A DNA stretch of 33,653 nucleotides from Nostoc sp. CCCryo 231-06 (GTDB lineage Bacteria > Cyanobacteriota > Cyanobacteriia > Cyanobacteriales > Nostocaceae): NCBI GenBank assembly GCA_023522315.1, contig JAHCSU010000567.1, positions 1 to 33,653 of the forward strand. Reading direction: 5' to 3'. Positions 26,274 to 33,653 of this stretch are shown here, one piece after another. The notes beneath the pieces are model-generated. The model did not search any database and was not told where the DNA came from. It saw only the letters and a list, made by a program, of their open reading frames with translations. Position 1 is the first letter of the stretch. Every line of letters starts with the position of its first letter. Made by a program: the position numbers and the translations under genes.

Positions 26274-26729
26274 TCATTTAATCGGTTGCAGCTTTGTCAC
26301 CTTGAGTTTAAAAGCCCCAATCCCAGTTTCCCCAAAAGACCGGACACGAATCACATAATTCCCCGTCTCTACGATGCGAGTAAATAGTAGGGAATTGCTA
26401 CTACCATCAGGGCCATCATCATTTTCTGCCAAAGTCGATCCATCAGGTGCTAGCAGGGTGATGATGCTGTCAAAGTTTTCGGATGACAGGTCAACTGCTA
26501 AATTATCGCCCTTCTGTAACTTCACTGTGTAATCACGGGCAAACCCACCTTGACCTGTGGGAATGTCTTTGTTTGAGAGGCTATCGGAAAATTCAGTACT
26601 GTTAGATAAAGGAATTGGACTATACAACTTATTTTGAGCAAAAGCTGCACTTGTACTTATGCCTATTGCCAGCAATGTGGCAGGAATAATGATGAGTTGT
26701 TTTAAACCTGCCGCAAAAACTTTATTCAT
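26274..26729 (-). CDS. Secreted PPC (pre-peptidase C-terminal) domain protein
   Basis: A small exported protein of 151 residues. It has an N-terminal signal peptide (hydrophobic core LIIIPATLLAIGISTSAAFA, probable cleavage after AFA). The rest is one PPC beta-sandwich: DYTVKLQKGDNLAVDLSS, FDSIITLLAPDGSTLAEND, and TGNYVIRVRSFGETGIGAFKL. Such domains usually accompany secreted proteases; here it stands alone, so it may bind polysaccharide, calcium or protein at the cell surface. The function is unknown. The start is the ATG at 26729 (MNKVFAAGL), as the TTG at 26738 is weaker. The stop lies one base after the heptamer repeat. Confidence 0.85.
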   Translation of the reverse strand: MNKVFAAGLKQLIIIPATLLAIGISTSAAFAQNKLYSPIPLSNSTEFSDSLSNKDIPTGQGGFARDYTVKLQKGDNLAVDLSSENFDSIITLLAPDGSTLAENDDGPDGSSNSLLFTRIVETGNYVIRVRSFGETGIGAFKLKVTKLQPIK

Positions 26730-26804
26730 ACATTTCAAGCAATTTTTTCTACAGAAATAGGGTAATTCGGTCGATTTATGTACTTATCTGCTAAAGCCTG
26801 CCGA

Positions 26805-27494
26805 TTAATTCTTGATTTCTCCGTCTTTGACGGCAGTGGCTACTGCTACTAATCCTAAAACCACAATTCCATACTGATGAAGTGTTTGTACAGCAGACCT
26901 AGCAGTAGCACCAGTAGTATAAATATCGTCCACTAACAGCACTGGGACATTTGGGAGACGATGGCGAAATTCTTGGCCAACAGCAAAAGCGTTAGCCAAG
27001 TTTTGTTCTCGTTTAGATACTGATAAACCAAATTGGGCTTCAGTTACTCGCACTCTTGCTAAACCGTTTAGTTTCAATTTTAATCCAGTTGTTTCACAGA
27101 AGCTTTGTGCTATCAATGCAGCTTGATTGTATTTACGTTGCTTTTGCTTGCTGGGGTGGAGTGGGATGGGAACCACCACAGGCCGGCTATCTTGGCTCGG
27201 TGAATTTAATAACCATGCTTCTCCTAACCAGTGACCCAAGGGACGAGCTATTTGGGGTTGATTTTCGTATTTCATCGCCGCGATCGCTCGTTTCACCGGG
27301 CCACCATACTCCCCCCAGCCAAATACTGGTATTGGCTTTTGCCATAGAGAAATCGGGTCTTGACGTTGACATTTTTGCAGTTGTCTGGTGCAGTTCTGAC
27401 AAAATTCTTGCGAGGTTGCACGTTGGCATAGAGGACAATGGGATTGGAGAAAAAGATTGAGTAAGCCTGTAAGATTTTTAATCCAAGTATGCAT
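26805..27494 (-). CDS. comF: ComF family protein (phosphoribosyltransferase fold)
   Basis: ComF is needed for uptake of single-stranded DNA in transformable bacteria, including naturally competent cyanobacteria. The 229-residue protein has the N-terminal zinc finger (Cys20, Cys23, Cys32, Cys35) and the type I phosphoribosyltransferase domain with VLLVDDIYTTGAT, the PRPP-binding loop (near 189-201). Other conserved parts are GWGEYGGPVKRAIAAMKYE, VVVPIPLHPSKQKQRKYNQA and VTEAQFGLSVSKREQNLANAF. The start ATG (27494-27492) directly abuts the stop of the GNAT gene, with no intervening base, so the two are translationally linked. Confidence 0.93.
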   Translation of the reverse strand: MHTWIKNLTGLLNLFLQSHCPLCQRATSQEFCQNCTRQLQKCQRQDPISLWQKPIPVFGWGEYGGPVKRAIAAMKYENQPQIARPLGHWLGEAWLLNSPSQDSRPVVVPIPLHPSKQKQRKYNQAALIAQSFCETTGLKLKLNGLARVRVTEAQFGLSVSKREQNLANAFAVGQEFRHRLPNVPVLLVDDIYTTGATARSAVQTLHQYGIVVLGLVAVATAVKDGEIKN

Positions 27495-27989
27495 TTAGGG
27501 TTGGTTGAGGAATTTAACATACACGCGATCGCACCTTGTTGTTTCTACTCCCGTTGCTGGAGTGTAGCCGTTGCTTTCATACAGCTTGACTGCTTCCACC
27601 AAAACGCTGGAAGTTTCAATCCAAATTTGCCCAAAACCACGCTCTGCGATCGCTGCTTCTAGCTGTTGTAACAAATATTTTCCTAATCCTAAACCCCTGA
27701 TGCTGGGCAAAAGATACATTTTGCGGATTTCTACAGCTTTTTCGCCACGGTGTATGGGGTAATATGCCCCAGTACCCACTAACTGGCTTTGGTGTTCAAC
27801 TACCCAAAACTCTCCCCCAGTAGCTAAATAATATTCCTCCACTCGCAGCACATCTCGGTCAGCGCCCTTTGGTTCCCAACCCAGACCGTATTCTGATAAT
27901 ACATAACTGATGACTTCGGCGGCTCTGGTGCGATCGCTTTGCACCCAATCACGAATTAAAAAATCTTGATAATAGTTTTTCATTACCAT
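27495..27989 (-). CDS. GNAT family N-acetyltransferase
   Basis: A 164-residue acyl-CoA-dependent acetyltransferase. The acetyl-CoA motif is RGLGLGKYLLQQLEAA, preceded by the strand VEIRKMYLLPSIRG. The last part (YESNGYTPA, then DRVYVKFL) is typical of the fold. The substrate is unknown. The first Met is at 27989, and a second ATG two codons later (27983) is equally possible. Its stop abuts the comF start, which implies an operon of two genes; a link to competence is not known to me. Confidence 0.88.
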   Translation of the reverse strand: MVMKNYYQDFLIRDWVQSDRTRAAEVISYVLSEYGLGWEPKGADRDVLRVEEYYLATGGEFWVVEHQSQLVGTGAYYPIHRGEKAVEIRKMYLLPSIRGLGLGKYLLQQLEAAIAERGFGQIWIETSSVLVEAVKLYESNGYTPATGVETTRCDRVYVKFLNQP

Positions 27990-28102
27990 TTGCTGGTCAA
28001 GTTTACCCAGAAAATTTTTCTGGTTCTATATCCCAATTTACCTAGCAAATAGCAATTCTTGCAGAGTCGATTTCAGGCAGTACTCTCAAGGTGTCAATGA
28101 AA

Positions 28103-28141
28103 AGACTTGGGGAGAGGGATTGTTTTCCCCTCCCCAAGTCT
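28103..28141. repeat. Long hairpin AGACTTGGGGAG / CTCCCCAAGTCT
   Basis: A perfect 12-bp stem (28103-28114 with 28130-28141), extended inwards by GGG/CCC after a bulge. It lies between GNAT and the PhoX-like gene. It is on the downstream side of the PhoX-like gene (minus strand) but nearly 170 bases away, so a terminator role is uncertain. Confidence 0.65.
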
Positions 28142-28197
28142 CTTTCCCAACGACAATTCAACGATATAGTAGCGATGCCTGCGGTGGTCACTGAGCT

Positions 28198-28290
28198 TTA
28201 TCGTTGGCGCAGCCTCTCGTAGAGAAGTGCGGGCTATGACGTGCCGTAGGCAAGACTCGCTAACCCTTCGCTATCGGCCTCGCGGACATT
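28198..28290. repeat. Interspersed palindromic repeat block
   Basis: Contains GGCGCAGCCTCTCGTAGAGA, GACGTGCCGTAGGC and CGCTATCGGCCTCGCGGAC. It shares CTCGTAGAGAAG with the repeat at 11651-11708. Confidence 0.6.
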
Positions 28291-28307
28291 GATATTACAA
28301 CTTGATA

Positions 28308-29612
28308 TCAGTTATGACTTGTCCAAGGGCCCCAAATTGCGAAAGTAATACCAGGAGTTTGGATGTTGACAAACAAAGTCTTACCATCAGGTGAGAAGCA
28401 AGCACCAGCGAACTCGTTTGTATTCAGAGCATTACGCGCGAATTGATAAAGTTCTCCTTTGGGAGTAACACCTACTAAGAACTGCTGATCATCTCCATCT
28501 TCACAAAGAATGAGATCGCCGTAAGGTGAAACAACTATGTTATCTGGATTTTCCAGTTCGGCAACAGATGTAGATTCTACAAACAGTTCAATTGTCTCTT
28601 TAGCCGGAATATAGCGCCACACTTGGCCAAGCCCTAAAGCACCACCACTTGTGCAGCAAAAGTAAAATTCACCGTTACCGTACCAAATACCTTCCCCACG
28701 AGCAAACTGGGCCGCTCCTTTTGCGAAACCTTCTACTCGTACAGTATCTTCAGGGGGATTTGGCTCAGTAATCGTCACCCATTCGACTTTCATCGGCTTC
28801 CGCTTGGGGAAATCCGCAAAGGTTTGTGCTTGAAAGATATCTTTGAATTTTAAAGCTTGAAGCGTGCCTCCTTCCTTTAACTTACCAGGCACTTTCGGGA
28901 TAAAACGGTAGAAGAGACTATCCCCCCTATCTTCTGTCTCATAGACAATTCCTGTTTTCGGGTCTACGGCAACAGCTTCATGGTTAAATCTTCCCATAGC
29001 TATTAGAGGCTCAGGCTTCACAGAAGTAGTGGTGCTAGCTGGAACTTCAAAGTTATAGCCGTGGAACTTCGAGACATAGTTTCTATCTCCTAGCGGAAAC
29101 GAAGTCGGAGTGGAGGTGTTCTCTTCACAACTAATCCATGAACCCCAAGGAGTTAGTCCACCTGCACAGTTACGAAAAGTTCCACTTAGAGAAGTAAAGT
29201 GTTTGATTAGCTGGCAATTGGGCCCAACAACCAAATTTGTTGTGCCACCTTTGCAAAATGGATCGTAGGGATTTGTACCCTGAACTTGTGTATCAGAAGT
29301 AGGGCTAAGTTCGTGATTACGAACCAGAATCACTGTGTTTTTGGGGCCGGGAAAAGCCGCCATACCATCATGACCACCAGGCACTTTAGTGCCGTCGTTC
29401 ATCAATTCACCTGTTAAAGAAAAAGTTCGATAATGAAATCCAGCCGGTAAATCTAACAAGCCATTGGGATCTGGTACAAGTGGCCCATATCCTTTACCAA
29501 ATCTTCGGCCAAAAGTTTGTTTGGCAAGAAGACCTTCTAAAGGAGACACCATCAAAGTGCCTACAGCAGTTGTACCTGCTACTGCAAAGAATTTACGTCT
29601 TGAGAATGTCAT
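28308..29612 (-). CDS. PhoX-like alkaline phosphatase (DUF839), Tat-exported
   Basis: PhoX enzymes are Ca/Fe-dependent exported phosphatases used under phosphate starvation. The N-terminus has a twin-arginine signal (FSRRKFFAVAGTTAVG). Typical PhoX/DUF839 blocks are present: GHDGMAAF, VILVRNHELSP, CAGGLTPWGSWISCEEN with the metal-ligand acidic residues, GRFNHEAVAVDP, YETEDRGDSLFYRF, GEGIWYGNGEFYF, and FVNIQTPG at the end. At 434 aa it is shorter than Pseudomonas PhoX and belongs to the compact group, so the exact substrate range is uncertain. A Pho-box-like triple repeat lies 79-108 bases upstream of the ATG. Confidence 0.88.
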   Translation of the reverse strand: MTFSRRKFFAVAGTTAVGTLMVSPLEGLLAKQTFGRRFGKGYGPLVPDPNGLLDLPAGFHYRTFSLTGELMNDGTKVPGGHDGMAAFPGPKNTVILVRNHELSPTSDTQVQGTNPYDPFCKGGTTNLVVGPNCQLIKHFTSLSGTFRNCAGGLTPWGSWISCEENTSTPTSFPLGDRNYVSKFHGYNFEVPASTTTSVKPEPLIAMGRFNHEAVAVDPKTGIVYETEDRGDSLFYRFIPKVPGKLKEGGTLQALKFKDIFQAQTFADFPKRKPMKVEWVTITEPNPPEDTVRVEGFAKGAAQFARGEGIWYGNGEFYFCCTSGGALGLGQVWRYIPAKETIELFVESTSVAELENPDNIVVSPYGDLILCEDGDDQQFLVGVTPKGELYQFARNALNTNEFAGACFSPDGKTLFVNIQTPGITFAIWGPWTSHN

Positions 29613-29690
29613 GAGGATGGTTTGGGTTACTTAAAGATAATGCTGAATGAAAAATATTTGATTTTGATTAAGTTTGGGTAATCCTTTATT

Positions 29691-29720
29691 TAATTTAGGG
29701 TTAGTTAATAAAAGATTAAT
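29691..29720 (-). promoter_or_regulatory. Pho-box-like triple repeat upstream of the PhoX-like gene
   Basis: On the minus strand, ATTAATCT, ATTAACTA and CTAAATTA occur in exact 11-base register with 3-base spacers. Each matches PyTTAAPyPy(T/A) at 7 of 8 positions. The region is AT-rich, which raises the chance of a random match. Confidence 0.5.
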
Positions 29721-30280
29721 TTAAATAAAAGTTGCCCCAAACAAGCCAAATTTATGCTCAGAAGCTTTATATAATCCCACTACTTAAAGCCTGGGACTAT
29801 ATAAACAAAGTCTGCGATCGCAGGTTTGGTTCCTTTAATCGCGCCCTTTAAAATTTAAAAAAATAATCAGAAACTATTAGTATTAATTTAAATCTAAATA
29901 ATCCAATTTAAATAAAAGTATTTCAGACATTAACCAGGTCGAAAAAGACCATTCTTTATAACAGCAACTGCTATTCCTAAACCTGGTGCAATTTCCAGAC
30001 TGTTGGTAGTTGTTTTCTGAATAGAGTCCTGAAGAAAAAGCCAGCATCTACATAGACAGTAAATTTGAATAGTCGAAGCTAGCCTGATTAGAACTGTAAT
30101 TGTCCATGCCGTTCTAGAGGCTCCGCCTCCCTTGCTGGCGGCAGAGCCGCCAGGAGCAGCATTTCCAGCCTCTGGCTGGAAACGAGGTTTTAAAAGGGTT
30201 TGCGCTTAAGTTGACACCAATGGGCAGTGCCGTGCCCCTACGGGTGTACCTCACGTAAACGAGAAACGCTATAAGGTTCA
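29721..30280. other. Intergenic region with repeats
   Basis: 560 bases without a supported gene. The left part is AT-rich; the right part holds the triple hairpin repeat at 30117-30182 and a GTGCCGTGCCCCTACGGG repeat fragment near 30226-30243. Confidence 0.5.
30117..30182. repeat. Triple-hairpin interspersed repeat
   Basis: Three consecutive perfect hairpins, each with a three-base loop: GAGGC-TCC-GCCTC (30117-30129), CTGGCGGC-AGA-GCCGCCAG (30135-30153), TTTCCAGCC-TCT-GGCTGGAAA (30162-30182). Confidence 0.8.
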
Positions 30281-30685
30281 TTAACTGACAATTCCCAGAT
30301 TGTTGTAGATTTCGATGAGATTGCCATCAGGATCGCGAAAATGAGCTGTGCGAATTCCCCATCTGGGGCGATCTTGTGGTTGAGTTACAACGATCGCATT
30401 CTGAGCTTTGACTTGCTCATAGACTTCATCCACGTTATCGACTGCGAAAATCAAGACAATTTTATCTCGATTGGCAACATAAGAAGGCTGTTCTATTCTT
30501 GGAACTACTTCAGCCATTAATTCTTGTTTTAACAAACCCAGCTTGAGATATCCGGTATTAAACTCAGCATATCCGCTAGCTTCATCGCCCCAATCGACAT
30601 CAAATTTCAGCAGATCCCGGTAGAACAGAAAGGAATCTTTGTAGTTGGAGACAAGCAGTCTCAGGTGTGTTAACTGAAGCTTCAT
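30281..30685 (-). CDS. VOC (glyoxalase/bleomycin resistance/dioxygenase) superfamily protein
   Basis: A 134-residue single VOC unit pair of beta-alpha-beta-beta-beta modules. Module 1 begins LTHLRLLVSNYKDSFLFYRD with the metal-ligand His position (His7), followed by GYAEFNTGYLKLGLL. Module 2 begins IVLIFAVDNVDEVYEQV and ends IRTAHFRDPDGNLIEIYNN with His and Glu ligand positions. Such proteins may be lyases, dioxygenases or resistance proteins; the reaction cannot be assigned. The start ATG at 30685 follows AAGGGAA. The gene starts 18 bases after the miaE stop on the same strand, so it is probably co-transcribed with it. Confidence 0.88.
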   Translation of the reverse strand: MKLQLTHLRLLVSNYKDSFLFYRDLLKFDVDWGDEASGYAEFNTGYLKLGLLKQELMAEVVPRIEQPSYVANRDKIVLIFAVDNVDEVYEQVKAQNAIVVTQPQDRPRWGIRTAHFRDPDGNLIEIYNNLGIVS

Positions 30686-30703
30686 ATCTGTTCCCTTAGT
30701 CTA

Positions 30704-31318
30704 CTAACTGTGAATTCTAGGTTCTGGGTGTAAAGTCGCCAGCAACTCACTTTCGACAATTGCCAATTCGTCAAGCCGTTGCATGACAATTTCTTTGTCA
30801 AAATAAGTAGCAGCTAATACCCAATATATACCGTAGTGACGCGCTTCGGATGCCATTAGCCCACGATAAAATTTTGCTAACTCTGGCTCTGGACAGTGAG
30901 CAGCTAATAGTCCCAGGCGTTCGTGAGAACGAGCTTCAATTAAACCAGTGACTAGTAAGGAATCCAGAAATCGCTCAGGTTCTTTAAGGCGGACAGCAGC
31001 TTTTAAACCAGCGCCGTAGGGAGGCGGTGGTAGGGGGGCTAGGGGAATATTCCGGCGTTCTAACCATTGGTTAACTAGCTCAAAGTGTTCTAGTTCTTCG
31101 CGGGCGATCGCAGTTAGTTCCCGCACCATTTTAGTATTGGAAGGGTAGCGAAACATCATGTTCAAGGCTACACCTGCTGCTTTGCGTTCACAGTGGGAGT
31201 GGTCGAGTAAGATGATATCTAAATTAGCGATCGCTTGTTCAACCCAAGCAGAGCTAGTGGGTTGTTTCAGGGCGTTGATAGTTGGTAACTGAGTAAACAC
31301 AGAGTCACAAAACTCCAA
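30704..31318 (-). CDS. miaE: tRNA-(ms2io6A)-hydroxylase
   Basis: MiaE is a non-haem diiron monooxygenase that hydroxylates the isopentenyl group of ms2i6A at tRNA position 37. The ferritin-like helices carry the iron ligands: ILLDHSHCERKAAGVA, AIAREELEHFELV, LIEARSHERLGLLA, and MASEARHYGIYWVLA. The length of about 200 aa is typical. No ATG is available: the frame opens with TTG at 31318, and a GTG at 31300 (before TQLPTINALKQ) is the better-conserved start, with GGAG 12 bases upstream. It sits downstream of the broken histidine kinase and upstream of the VOC gene on the same strand. Confidence 0.93.
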   Translation of the reverse strand: MEFCDSVFTQLPTINALKQPTSSAWVEQAIANLDIILLDHSHCERKAAGVALNMMFRYPSNTKMVRELTAIAREELEHFELVNQWLERRNIPLAPLPPPPYGAGLKAAVRLKEPERFLDSLLVTGLIEARSHERLGLLAAHCPEPELAKFYRGLMASEARHYGIYWVLAATYFDKEIVMQRLDELAIVESELLATLHPEPRIHS

Positions 31319-31332
31319 AATTTTAACTATTT

Positions 31333-31554
31333 TTAACGAAATCTTGTTTGGACAAAGTTCAATAATTGTTTAGCACTGAAGGGTTTCGCTAAAAAGCCTT
31401 GGATATGAATACCCTTAGTTTGGACTAATGCCTCAGCCGTAACTAATCCACTCATCGCAACAATTGGTACTTGCGGGTTAATGGTTTGCAAGGTGCGGAT
31501 AGCTGTTTCCCCACCCATTGACGGCATCATTATATCCATTAGCACCAGCCTAAT
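31333..31554 (-). pseudogene. C-terminal half of a receiver domain, cut off from the histidine kinase
   Basis: This stretch continues the histidine-kinase frame right after its TAA stop. It contains LMDIMMPSMGG with the phospho-acceptor Asp, PIVAMSG, and LAKPFSAKQLL with the conserved Lys. The first beta strand and acidic pair of the receiver are on the other side of the stop, so this piece cannot fold as a receiver alone. A GTG at 31545 could start a 70-residue peptide but is not supported by a ribosome-binding site. Confidence 0.8.
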
Positions 31555-33414
31555 TTAATCTTTGTGCTGGGTGTAGAGGGCAAGAGCCTCAATCCCATTT
31601 TGGGCAGTCAATACCTTGTAGTTATAGATTTCCAGTGCAGTTTTAGTAATCTCAGTGATGGCTACTTCATCATCGACAACTAAAATCAATTCTCCCTGAC
31701 CTGTTGTTACTTCTATCTCATCTATTACTTGAGAAGTACTGCTGCCCTCCTTGCTTGGCAAGTATACTTGAAATTTAGTCCCAATTCCTACCTGACTGGC
31801 TACTTCTACAAAACCGCCGTGGCTGTTGACGATGCCCATCAATATAGATAAACCCAGTCCCGTCCCCTTACCCACTTCTTTGGTAGTGAAAAACGGATCA
31901 AAAATCCGATCAAGAATTTCTGAGTGAATGCCAACTCCAGTATCAGCAACTGTAATCCTAATGTAGGAATTAACTGTTGCCCCTATGTGCATCCTGGCAT
32001 AGTTTTCATCGATGAACACTTTGGTAGCAGAAATGCAGAGTTTACCACCATTGGGCATGGCATCACGAGCATTGACTGCTAGGTTCATCAACACCTGATG
32101 CAGTTCGGTGCTGTCTCCGACAACAATCCCAATATTTGGCGCTATGTCTGTGTTGATGTCGATGAATTTGGGGAATGTCTGTTGGGCTATCTGCTTGATG
32201 TCTTCGATCAGTTGCGATAGTAGTACGATTGTGCCTGTTTTTTCATAACCACGGGTAAATGACAAAATTTGGCGCACCAAATTACTGCCCCGTTTGGCAT
32301 TGGTTTCTAGCATCTTCAGCATTTGCCGCGAAATGTCATCAAGCTCAGGATATTTTATGGGCAACAGTTGAGCAACTGCCATCATTGGGGTGAGAATATT
32401 GTTAAGGTCGTGAGCAATACCACTGGCGAGAGTGCCTACACTTTCTAAGCGTTGACTACGCGATAACTGGGTTTCGAGTTGTTTTTTCTGGGTGATATCG
32501 GTGTCAACGGTGAGGATTGATTTAGGCAAGCCTGTGGCATCGAGCATCAATACCCATCGGCTAGCAATGATTAGTTCATCACCATTTTTTGTGAATTTAT
32601 GCAACTCTCCCTGCCAGTTTCCTTGCTCAATAACAGTTTTCAGAGCCTCTGTGAGTAGAGGTGATTTTTCTTGAGATAAAAGTTCCCAGGCGTTGTTTCC
32701 TTCAGCTTCCTGAACTTGCCAGCCGTACATATTCTCTGCGCCTTGGTTCCAGAATAAGATTTTGTTGTGCAAATCCTCTACGATGATTGCGTCTGTTGTG
32801 ATGTCTAGTAGGGCAGCTTGTTCACGGATTTTCTGTTCTTTCTGGTGGCGTTCGCTAATGTCTCTAAATAGCCAGCGCAAGTTTCCAGTTTTACCCTGAC
32901 TATTTTCCACTGCGATCGCAGTTAATTCTGCCGGAAAATCTATACTTCCTTCATTATGAAAAATTCGTAATTCTTCTCTTTTGACTCGCCCCTGCTGTTG
33001 CAATTGCAGCATGATTTTACGAAATTTCTGCCGTTCTGTCTGATACACAAACACAGACATTGGTTTACCAATCAAATAAGACTGGCGCACATTCAATAAG
33101 TTAGCGGCAGCATGGTTAGCTTCCTGGATAATTCCAGTAGTATTTGTAACCAAGTAACCGTCTGGGGCAAAGTTAAATAAATCGTAATAACGTTGGTGTT
33201 CGGCTTCTAACAAATTGCGTGTACCGATCAATTCCTCATTTTCTTGGTGTAACTCTTCCAGAGAAATAGAGATTTCGGCGATTGCTTGTTGCAAAAGCTC
33301 TATAGGGGAATCCGGCTGTATAGATTTATCTGTTGCGAGACTTGCAAGCTCCGAAAGGTTTTCTAATCGCTGATGCGCTTCGACAATCGCTTGTTTAAAA
33401 TTTTCCTGAGTCAT
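31555..33414 (-). CDS. PAS-domain hybrid histidine kinase, receiver domain truncated by an in-frame stop
   Basis: A soluble sensor kinase of 619 residues. An N-terminal coiled-coil (about 35-75) is followed by two PAS domains (about 75-190 and 195-310; PACs end [12 protein letters not shown] and [11 protein letters not shown]). HisKA comes next with His335 in [15 protein letters not shown], then HATPase with [35 protein letters not shown] and GKGTGLGLS. It ends in the first half of a receiver ([16 protein letters not shown] to YTQHKD). TAA at 31557-31555 interrupts the frame, and the rest of the receiver follows without a shift. The kinase core is intact and may still signal to another response regulator. 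The ATG at 33414 is a good start; the signal is unknown. No membrane helix. Confidence 0.9.
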   Translation of the reverse strand: MTQENFKQAIVEAHQRLENLSELASLATDKSIQPDSPIELLQQAIAEISISLEELHQENEELIGTRNLLEAEHQRYYDLFNFAPDGYLVTNTTGIIQEANHAAANLLNVRQSYLIGKPMSVFVYQTERQKFRKIMLQLQQQGRVKREELRIFHNEGSIDFPAELTAIAVENSQGKTGNLRWLFRDISERHQKEQKIREQAALLDITTDAIIVEDLHNKILFWNQGAENMYGWQVQEAEGNNAWELLSQEKSPLLTEALKTVIEQGNWQGELHKFTKNGDELIIASRWVLMLDATGLPKSILTVDTDITQKKQLETQLSRSQRLESVGTLASGIAHDLNNILTPMMAVAQLLPIKYPELDDISRQMLKMLETNAKRGSNLVRQILSFTRGYEKTGTIVLLSQLIEDIKQIAQQTFPKFIDINTDIAPNIGIVVGDSTELHQVLMNLAVNARDAMPNGGKLCISATKVFIDENYARMHIGATVNSYIRITVADTGVGIHSEILDRIFDPFFTTKEVGKGTGLGLSILMGIVNSHGGFVEVASQVGIGTKFQVYLPSKEGSSTSQVIDEIEVTTGQGELILVVDDEVAITEITKTALEIYNYKVLTAQNGIEALALYTQHKD

Positions 33415-33653
33415 TTGTAACGTTGTGTTTTAATTGCTTTTATCAAGAAACCAAGAGGAAAACTGACCTCTCCTTTAGTAAAGCAACCACAGGGAACAAG
33501 AGTTAAATATTATACGGTTTATTTAAGCATTTTTAACAGTGAACAGTAATCTATTTATAGTCCCCGAACACCCAGGGCTATTTCATTCTCATCTAGGCGG
33601 CTCTTGGGTACTTAGCGTGCTAAATTAATAGGATAATGCCAAGAAAGTAAAGC
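33415..33653. other. Upstream region of the histidine kinase, window end
   Basis: 239 bases without coding frames. A GTGAACAGT-type short repeat is at 33538-33547. The histidine kinase promoter should lie here on the minus strand. Confidence 0.4.

Noticed and set aside
27056-27460. 134-codon plus-strand frame over comF
   Set aside because: Antisense shadow of a clear comF gene.
31333-31545. Separate small response regulator gene
   Set aside because: It lacks the first half of the receiver and is in the same frame as the histidine kinase; a nonsense mutation is the simpler explanation.

Overview
The window is chromosomal DNA of a filamentous, Nostoc/Anabaena-like cyanobacterium. This rests on the small photosystem II genes psbZ, psbM and psbK, the phycobilisome-degradation gene nblA, many GCGATCGC (HIP1-type) octamers inside genes, heptamer short tandem repeats of the TGACAAA/TGACCAA type, and abundant interspersed palindromes in the intergenic spaces. 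I see no phage genes, CRISPR array, rRNA or intact insertion sequence.

Left part (1-8.4 kb): a long non-coding leader precedes a Ser/Thr protein kinase (+). It is followed by a solitary nblA (-) with a 0.7 kb upstream spacer. Then comes a minus-strand cluster: coiled-coil protein, ABC1/AarF-type kinase, PP2C phosphatase. A minus-strand ABC-F ATPase ends this part.

Region 8.9-11.6 kb is a small accessory patch: a Ser/Thr kinase gene broken by an apparent internal deletion, a DUF433/DUF5615 toxin-antitoxin-like pair with an ATGA overlap, and a Uma2-family nuclease-fold gene, all separated by palindromic repeats.

Region 11.7-18.4 kb holds a DHH-CBS-CBS-tRNA nucleotidyltransferase fusion (-), psbZ and ribH (+), tRNA-Gly(GCC), and a tight pair made of a zinc-ribbon membrane protein and a ProA-like protein that has lost the catalytic cysteine.

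Region 18.5-24.4 kb holds a Tat-exported PhoD phosphatase behind a three-repeat Pho-box-like site and a two-domain universal stress protein (+). On the minus strand follow psbM, a 2Fe-2S ferredoxin, psbK and tgt, then a conserved protein of unknown function.

Region 24.4-33.6 kb holds a tiny ribbon-helix-helix protein, cobS (+), a secreted PPC-domain protein, comF with an abutting GNAT gene, a Tat-exported PhoX-like phosphatase with its own Pho-box-like repeats, a VOC protein, miaE, and a PAS histidine kinase. The fused receiver domain of that kinase is cut by an in-frame TAA.

Themes: phosphate scavenging (two unrelated exported phosphatases with similar upstream repeats), photosynthesis maintenance (three psb genes, nblA, ferredoxin), tRNA maturation (tgt, miaE, CCA-type enzyme, tRNA-Gly) and signalling (two kinases, a PP2C, an ABC1 kinase, a histidine kinase). 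Several genes show decay or repeat invasion. No complete, clearly novel multi-gene system is evident. The best leads are the cysteine-less ProA paralogue with its membrane partner, a repeat inserted in frame into the nucleotidyltransferase gene, and hairpins that share one loop but have different stems.
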